A DNA stretch of 64,000 bases from assembly GCA_030765045.1 (NCBI GenBank), contig CM060963.1, positions 70,381,617 through 70,445,616 on the forward strand, given 5' to 3'. Positions 1 to 64,000 of this stretch are shown here, piece after piece. A program made the position numbers and the translations under genes. Under the pieces are notes generated by a model. That model saw only the letters and a list, made by a program, of their open reading frames with translations. It did not search any database and had not been told where the DNA came from. How positions within the stretch are numbered: the first letter of the stretch is position 1; the number at the start of each line of letters is the position of its first letter. The stretch comes from Tenodera sinensis. Taxonomy: Eukaryota > Arthropoda > Insecta > Mantodea > Mantidae.

Positions 1-229
1 CACATTTGAATTGAACTTGTTTAAGCAGATTTCTGTCTGTGTAATGATTCATCTTGGTTATCATAAAGATTGAAAGCAAGCTTGAATAGTACTGTTTATT
101 CTTCACTTTACTCCCTTGTTTTTCTGGGGTGTCCAATGTCCCTTTTTCCTAAGGGTTTTAATTAGAATCGTGTCATTTTTTCACTTATGTGTTGCATGTG
201 CTCTTTCCAATTATATGTATCCTCAATTA

Positions 230-764
230 AAGCTTCTCAGGTTACCAGCTGTGTAACATCTATAAAATTATTTGAGCTTTTGGCCATTTCATACTCCCTG
301 GTCATTCAGAAATGAATAATTAATAAATAAATGACCATTTCAAAATCATGGCCTTTGAAGAATTCCTGTCCAAGCTGTACTCTGTCATAGGCTCTTGTCC
401 CTATTAAAATTATTAGACTCTAATTTAATTTCAATTGCCTCTTTTACGGGTCTATCGTAATGTTGGTCACTGCGGTATAAAACCGTGACCTCATCAAATA
501 ATATTCTGTGCTCATTGTCAAGACTATGCTGTTCTATTGCTGATTTTTCTGGTTGTAGTGGTCTTAGATTGCATTTGTGTTCCTGTTAAAAGAGGCCATG
601 ATTTTGAGATGGCCATTTATTTATTAATTACAATTTCTGATGATGACCATGGAGTTTGAAATGGCAGAAAGCTCAAACAATTTTATAGATATTACACAGC
701 TGGTAACCTGAGAAGCTTTAATTAATGATTATCACCACGAAAGCTTAACATCTTATATATTTTT
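230..764 (-). mobile_element. Penelope-like retroelement, 5'-truncated, with inverted terminal arms
   Basis: Two inverted arms (about 230-360 and 590-727) flank a minus-strand remnant of the end of a Penelope ORF (AIEQHSLDNEHRILFDEVTV and PVKEAIEIKLESNNFNRDK, with stops). A 10-bp direct repeat, tcctcaatta, at 220-229 and 765-774 looks like the target-site duplication. Both arms carry a hammerhead-like core. Confidence 0.75.
637..674 (+). ncRNA. Hammerhead-ribozyme-like core in Penelope arm
   Basis: CTGATGA (637-643), a hairpin (TGaCCAT 644-650 with ATGGCA 661-666, one bulged A), GAAA (667-670), then GCTC. Stem III would be the self-complementary AGCT. The inverted arm (274-309, minus strand) has a decayed version. 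Confidence 0.5.
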
Positions 765-1725
765 TCCTCAATTATTTCATCATGTAATTTATAAATATTT
801 AGTTCTGTAGTTGTTTCTCACTATTGAGGGTTGCCACAGCACTTCTTGTTTAACACATTATGAGGAGTTAATAAACCACTGTTACCAAATTTCATAACCA
901 TGAATATTGAGGTAGCTCACTAGTTTCATTGTGGCCCTCCTGCCAAGGATCCTTGCTTTGACTCCTTGCTCTGGAGAGTGGTAGTTTAAACCCTGCCCTA
1001 TTCAATGCTCCATTAGTTCATGTTAATATCTGCAAGACCTAAAATGGCTCAAAAGTCCATGCTAAAAGTTGTAGGTTTTCTCATTCCAAAGCCATCCCAA
1101 CTATAAACCTACCAGTGGAGGTAATTGCTGCTGGATGCCTTCATCTAATAAACGGGTTCAGTCCTTCCTTGGTGGATTAAGGCATCCCCAAAGATTATTG
1201 GCCATCTGAGTGTTATGCAGCATTTTGCATTTTTTGTGACCAAACTAATGCTCTCATTGTAAGAGCGATAGCATGCAACTTGCACATGTGCACTTCTCAT
1301 TTATAATCATGAAGTAGTTGTCATTAACAAAGTCTCGGGTGGGCATTAATAATGGTAATGCTTAGTAGCAGTCTTCCAGCCAATCAGATATGGTTGTCTC
1401 CTTCAGCTTATGTGTTTTGTCATGTTCCTTTTGGTATTATAGTTGAGGTTTGCTCAATTTTTTAAATATTCTGATCACAGACATGAAAATGGATGTGATT
1501 ATCTTAAAAGAATGTATATAAACGTAATGCATATGTGTTGTAAAGAGTCCTTTCCAAATTTTCGCAGTCATGTTTCAGTGTTGAGAGGAAGGGACGAGCA
1601 TAAATCTGTTTCCTTAGTACCATGTGTTCTCTGCCCCCCACCCCTCTCCCTATAAAAATTGCTGTAGTCAGTAATACAGTCAAGCACAGGCAATGCTATT
1701 GCTACATAAAAAAAAAACATCAAGA

Positions 1726-2120
1726 ATGTTACATTCACATGACTTTCTCTACCTATTGTTTATTTTTACCTACTTATTATTACAAATATTTTAAAAATCT
1801 TATTTTTCTGTCAATTTCGTGTTATGCAGAATTGCTTTCATTACAAATTTTGCTGAAAGTACAAAGGAGATGAAGGAAACCAAAGCAGTCGTCTAAACTG
1901 CTGACAAATGGAAGGGACTTCACAGGCTATTCTCAGAAAATTCAAGAGACACTTTTTATTTACTATTTAAATACCCGAAATACATATAATTTTAATCAAA
2001 ATCATTATTTTTGAGAACATCAAAAATTCTTTTATAAAGAGTTGTTTGGAGTGGGGCAATTTTATTGAAAATATTTTTGTTGCATCTTTGAAAGATACCT
2101 TATATTTCTTCTTGTTCTTC
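1726..2120 (+). repeat. Repeat family A, old fragment
   Basis: It shares ordered segments with the better copies at 11222-12053 and 57230-58135: an actttctctac block, a cagaaaattcaag block, attttaatcaaaat, then the gtagtttagggtgg-like and ccttgaaagac-like blocks. Strongly diverged. Confidence 0.6.
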
Positions 2121-3410
2121 TGCTTATGCTTCATAGTTTTGGACTTTTCAATCCGTTCTGGCTCCAATTTGGTCTGCCTATCTTTGCTTCAGTGTTGGTT
2201 CCTTGTGCCTTTGGGTTTATAATTTGTAGCTGGTTTAGGAATTGTTATTATTCATCCTTTGAACATGCTTTTCCCATTGATTACTATTGTTAGCAATAAT
2301 ATTTATTTTTTCTACTTTTCTTTCCTGATATCTTGACTGCATTTTTTGTCCTTTTTATTACTAATACAAATTTCATTTCTGAAGTCTGCATACCTTAAAT
2401 GTCAAATTTCATATTTATCTTACACTTTGTATTTGAGTAACGCTGTTCACAAACCACTTTTTTTATTGCATTCTGTGTGCCTGAAACATACATTTCCATT
2501 GAAATCTGGATATATAAATTATTTTATTGGAGTATAATACCTTTTCAATCTACCAGGTACATATTAGAAAAGAATCATTACTGTCTCTAAATATTTACCT
2601 CCATCTGCACAAGGCAGGCCTTATGAAGGTTGTATTTCTAAAATCTTATCAGTAGGTAAAGCCCCTGACAAATTTGAATGCATCACTGTTTTTACTTTGC
2701 TTAATCTCTAAGTCTATGATTTTATGACACCAAGGTTTACAGTATTTGCCACACCAAACATAATACATAAAATATTATTATAGGAACTTTGTTGTAATTC
2801 TACTGTAATTTAATATTTTCCAAACTATGTAAGACATCTGCATATTGTCATTTCAGTTTTACAAACTTCCTCCTTCCAGTTTTCACATAGTCCCTTCCTT
2901 CTTGGTGCTATTCTTTTTCCTTTGGAAATCTTCCATCTTATTACATTACAGTTTTCACTGAAGTTTTCCCTCAGCATCCAAGCTTCTTTTCTTCATAAAT
3001 TCTTTTCAGTGGCTCTTAAGATTACCTTCATGTACAGTAATTATTGTTCACATTTTTCATACAAAGTATCGTTGTGATGTTATTTTGCCAAAAGATTATT
3101 ACTTCACCATAATTTAGCTCAGTTTTCTTAGCATATCTGTTTATTTCCATTTTGATTATGTATCATGTAGTAATATTGAGCTCATATGTTCAAAATTTCG
3201 GACTTGCTGAATTTGGAATGTCCCAGTTTATAATTATCTGCAATCATAAATTCTGTCATATTTACATCTTCTTTATTGTCCTATGCTGCTCTCACTTGGT
3301 TAACAATAAAGAGCTGTTATTTAAAATCCCATATTCCCACATTATGTGGCCTAGTCTTTTAGGTTCCTATTTTTGTCAATTATGAACAGAAGTGTTGGCA
3401 AGGAGCATGC

Positions 3411-3760
3411 TGTTGCCCTTCATGGTCCAGAGGTAACATGCTAGCTCCTGGTTCCCAAGGTTACAGGTTCAAACCTGCAGAGGGCAATGTATTTTTGTCA
3501 GGTGTAAAAAAAGGGAAGCAAAGCCGTTGGTCCCACATCACAAAAAAAGTATGCCTAGAATGACTGGCCCGACAGGGACTAACAACGGGACATCCTGAAT
3601 ACGAACCTCACACATTACCGTCGGGACATAGAGAGGAAGCTCTGCCGTAAATGCACTATCTGGAGACGCTAGGGCACCACTGCGTTGTGCCTGCTGCTAC
3701 AAGATACAGTCGACATAGTGCTTCCTCAGTTCATTCTCTCCCCATAGATGTAACAGACCT
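3411..3760 (+). repeat. tRNA-derived SINE (copy 1)
   Basis: The head has a box A-like tggtccagagg (about 3424) and a box B ggttcaaacct (about 3467), as in tRNA-derived RNA polymerase III promoters. A GC-richer body follows to about 3760. Confidence 0.55.
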
Positions 3761-3814
3761 GGTATTGACCACAGTGCTGAAACTATACTCCATCATCAAT
3801 CTCTGTTGTGCTCA

Positions 3815-3960
3815 TTGTCGTTAGGTAACATGCTAACCTCTGGTTTCCGAGATTGCAGGTTCAAACCCACTGAGGGCAATAGATTTTTTCAGGTGTCAAA
3901 ATCCTTAGGATGGCTTCCTCCAGAAGGGAAGTAAAGCTAATGGTCTTGTGTCATAGATTC
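3815..3960 (+). repeat. tRNA-derived SINE (copy 2)
   Basis: Same head as the SINE 400 bp upstream (aggtaacatgctaacctc, then ggttcaaaccc) and the same body start (aggtgtcaaa). Truncated after the first part of the body. Confidence 0.55.
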
Positions 3961-5277
3961 ATGGTACTTAAAAGAAACTGAAATCTGATAAAGAGGCCTC
4001 TGAGCAAACTTAAGCTGTCTGTCGTGCCCAGCATAGAATGAGACATTCAGAACCATGGCATGTCCATGGCACATGCATTTTTTTTTATAAATAAGTTAGC
4101 AGGAGGTATGTTGTTCTTGAGCAATTTCTGAAACTCATTTCAGGTTTTTAGGTGATAAATGCTATGTGTGCAAATAAATGACTAACTGCTCTGGAATACT
4201 TGTCCCCTGATATAAGCTTTCACATTCTTTGTTTCTTAGCTTGTAGGAATCCATAACATGATTACATGTAGAACTGTTAAACTTATGTTATATTTTCCAC
4301 ATACCTTATAAAGACCAGTAATTGTTATCCATGTACATAAAATAATTTCCCATGCAATTTGCAGAGCCATTATTATTGATGGGCCCAGCTACCATTGCCT
4401 TTAATTGCACTTGTCTAATAAGATTATAATTTTTGTTATACCACAAAAGCCTTATTTATTCAGCCCTCATTAGTTCAGATTTCCTGTTTATTTGGATTGA
4501 TTTCCTTTATGCTTATTTTTATTTTATTTTTCCCAAACACAGCACATATTTGAAAAAAAGAAACATACTATTTCAGAAAATAAAAGAGAGTATAGCATCA
4601 AGTTAAAGTGCCAAAAAGTGTTGGTTCTCTCTCTCTCTCTCTTTTTTTTTTCCCCTTCTTATTAATACCTAAATATTTGTATTTACAGATTGGTAACTTA
4701 TATTCATTTAATAGTTTGTTTCTGGATTATTGGATTCTCATTAATCCAGATTGTCTCCAGTCCCACGTAGTCCACGTAAACAAGATTTTAGTGTAGAAGA
4801 AAATAAAAAATGTTTTGCCTGAAAAGATAAAGCTGGCAGTTTAAACACACTATGCATCCACTGCTTCTAAACTGTGTTGACCTCAGAAAGTTTGTAAAAT
4901 TCCGTGTGCAATCTAATAATCATAGTAATCCACATTTTACTGTTTTTAAAATGTCTGCTCTCTCGTATTTGATAAAGTATGTCCCCAATTTAGTTGGGTG
5001 GTCCTCGCAAAACCCATTTGTAATGTAGGTTTAATATACAACTGTTTATCAAGATATTTTTGGTATTCCTGCAATTTTTATCAGCTGTGGAATTATGTAG
5101 TTCAATGTACCTTGCTTTCATTACAAAGTATATTTACTGAAATATTTTCAGTAAAAACATACCATATTTATGATGTGAAGGTTATACAACTTCTTATCTA
5201 CGGTTATGCTGCCTACATCATGAGTAAGGGAGTTAACTGTTACAATGTGCAGAGTTACGTGTATTTACATTTTGCAG

Positions 5278-61864
<56,587 letters not shown>

Positions 61865-64000
61865 GTAATAAAATAAGTTAGAAGTTGGAAATGTAAAGTG
61901 AAACAAGAACCAAAGCTGAAGATGGAATTAATAGCTTTTGAAACATCTTTTGAATTTGAATTGAGTAAGTGGAGTTAGTGTCACTAACCAACTAGCAATC
62001 TTTCTTGTAAGGTGATCTAAATTCCTTTCTGTTACCTTCTTGATAAAGAAATCAAAGGTTCTCCATTAGGAGTAATTGAAGTACATACACAGAGCTAAAG
62101 AACAGTTACATTTGGGCGTAATTTAAAGTCCTGATAATTTTTAGTTTGTTTGTAGCATTGCTGTGTACTACCAGATTTTAATAGGTCTGTGATTTATGAT
62201 AATTAATTGCTCTTTGCTATCATCAGAACTAGTCTGCACATCTTTAATTGGTGATCAATGTTTCAACCAGTGGAGACAACATATCACTTTCAGCACCATT
62301 GTCCATGTGGTGAATGTTGGCGTAGCAGAAACACAAGCAGCTGCCACACAAGTTCACAGAAATTAACAATGACTGCACCAGTTACAGATTAAGACAGCAA
62401 ATACAAAGCGGATGGAGATTCAATTTGAAGTGTTTAAACACATTTACCATTATGTTTTATTCTATATTTACATCGCATTTATTATAAGATAAGCAATAAT
62501 CATTTGCATAATGCAATTTTGCAAGACAATCGTTAAGTAAACTGAAATTCTTGTTCACTTGATTACAACAAATTACAAGAACCAGACTGAGTAATATGAA
62601 ACTATTTTAATTCAGCATATTAAATAAGAGCCATACCCAAATTTGTTTTATTCCAGTAGGAAAGTGCTGCTCATTTGCAAATCGCTATCATCAGCATTAT
62701 TGCTAAATCCTATTATATGGTTCTGGATATGGTAGGATGTTCATTTCTTCTGTGGCATTCATAAATATGACGGCAAATTCATCCTGCTAAAAAGGACCCA
62801 GGTTTGTAACCTGGTTATCTATCCTCGTTTGAAAGAATACTTTAAAAAAAATTTGTAGACCTTTGAAGGAGGAGAAAACACACAGAGAATTCCTAGTAAC
62901 CAGGAGCTGAATGATCTAATGAATGGCCAAGATAGATTTACAAAGTATCACAGACTAACATAGCTGAGTGATCTTATAATAACGAATGATAATAGAATGC
63001 CAAAGGAAATGAAGGGAATGGGTAGTGTGGAGGAGGATCTAATGCCTATGAGGATCCAAGGATGGAGGTCTAAGGCAGAAAATAGAGATGCCTGGAGACA
63101 CACTAGTAGCAAAGGCCAAGGCTCAAACCGAGCTGTAGTGCCCCGTGAAGAAGAACTTATCTGTCCTCTTCTTCCCTGGATTTTCAAGTTTGGAAGATGA
63201 CAGTTCAGTTTTTGGTTTAATAATACTAAACATATTTCCTTAAGGACTCCAAGCTCATAGTTCTCTTTGCCTACTCTAACTATTCTGTACTTGCTTATTC
63301 CGATTGCATGTACTGTACTATCTAGGGCTTAAGCAATACACATTAGAGGCCCCATTCTCTTTCTCATCAAACTATTTTCTTATGCAGCATATAATTTCAT
63401 GCATCTGTCATTTTATTGGAATACCTATTCCAAAAACATTTCTTTTTCACTTTTCCAGAGCACCTTAGTTTGTATTTTTTTACTTAATTTTCGGTAGACA
63501 TAAATTAAACATATTAAAGCCTGATATAGATGCATCAAAACATAAAAATCTCTGAATTTTGTGTTCATAAGTGCCACTGTAATACCAGCACTTCAAAATC
63601 TAAACAGGGCACACAAAACAAGTAAACTGATGTATATCCGAAATTCAGCTACAGTGCTAAATTGAAAAACACACGTTATATAATGTTAACTGCAGGCAAC
63701 AGAGTTTGCTTCTTTCATTGCCAAGGAAATGCTTGAAAACAGCTTGCCTCTAATTGGTGCCTTTGGCAGTGAAATGAGACCAGAGTGACATTAAACTCCT
63801 CCCCGGCAACAAACATGAATTACCAACAAGAAATGCGCAAACTATAGGAAAGAGAGAAAAGAAACATACACATTGAATCCAAAAGTGAGTTGATTAATAA
63901 TGCTACACAACACTTGATTTCCTTAAAAACATGTTTCAGTTGCTGATTTTCCCCCATTATCAAATTCTAAAGTAAGTGTTGTGTAGTATTATTTATCAAC
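61865..64000 (+). other. Mi-2 intron 21 (start), to window end
   Basis: No further Mi-2 exon is found. A LINE C-terminal scrap is at about 62850-63180. The rest shows nothing recognised. Confidence 0.7.
62850..63180 (+). pseudogene. Endonuclease-reverse transcriptase C-terminal scrap
   Basis: MGSVEEDLMPMRIQGWRSKA and ENRDAWRH match the last conserved block of a widespread insect LINE (VEEDLRxMxIRGWRxKAxDRxxWR). The frame is open for 67 codons but there is no RT upstream. Confidence 0.6.

Larger units (their letters stand above)
1..5277 (+). other. Mi-2 intron upstream of the first visible exon
   Basis: It contains a Penelope-like copy (230-764), a piece of repeat family A (1726-2120), two tRNA-derived SINE heads (3411-3960) and a short (TC)n/(T)n tract near 4628-4651. 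I see nothing recognisable in 765-1725, 2121-3410 and 3961-5277, and no candidate first coding exon. Confidence 0.6.

Noticed and set aside
1..5277. First coding exon of Mi-2
   Set aside because: No ATG-led acidic stretch with a proper donor and matching phase could be found, so the start is taken to be outside the window.
63181..64000. Next Mi-2 exon (VMIYRFVT block)
   Set aside because: No frame in this stretch encodes it; the exon must lie beyond 64000.

Overview
The window is a piece of a eukaryotic, almost certainly insect, nuclear chromosome. It is AT-rich, has GT-AG introns of 81 bp to about 12 kb, and is packed with transposons typical of arthropods (mariner, Penelope, piggyBac, hAT, LINEs, tRNA-derived SINEs). 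The large introns and the mix of elements suggest a hemimetabolous insect with a big genome, perhaps a cockroach or termite; that last step is a guess.

One host gene fills the window on the + strand: Mi-2 (the CHD3/CHD4 family), the ATPase of the NuRD nucleosome-remodelling complex. I placed 21 internal coding exons from 5278 to 61864. Their reading phases join without a break into about 1,175 codons: acidic and lysine-rich N-terminus, CHDNT domain, two PHD fingers, two chromodomains, and the SNF2 ATPase up to helicase motif VI. The first coding exon lies before the window. The C-terminal exons lie after it.

Layout: 1-5277 upstream intron (Penelope copy, SINEs); 5278-19037 N-terminal and CHDNT exons, with a solo LTR, a GC-rich repeat with a 47-bp tandem array, a hAT MITE and a degenerate RNase H LINE between them; 19038-35943 two long introns around exon 6, holding hAT, piggyBac and Tc1/mariner remnants, SINEs and LINE pieces; 35944-43108 the PHD and chromodomain exons; 43109-47458 an intron with a four-layer nested insertion; 47459-61864 the ATPase exons, interrupted by a Tc1/mariner-type element, a long open LINE ORF (875 codons) and mariner debris; 61865-64000 the next intron.

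The most interesting non-genic signal is a hammerhead-ribozyme-like core (CTGANGA, hairpin, GAAA, then a self-complementary stem III). It recurs in the terminal repeats of four Penelope-type families that otherwise do not resemble each other. Two in-frame alternative splice choices in Mi-2, a LINE/SINE pair sharing an identical 3' tail, and near-identical direct repeats flanking Mi-2 exon 6 are also worth checking. I see no bacterial-type system, CRISPR array, rRNA, or convincing functional tRNA gene.
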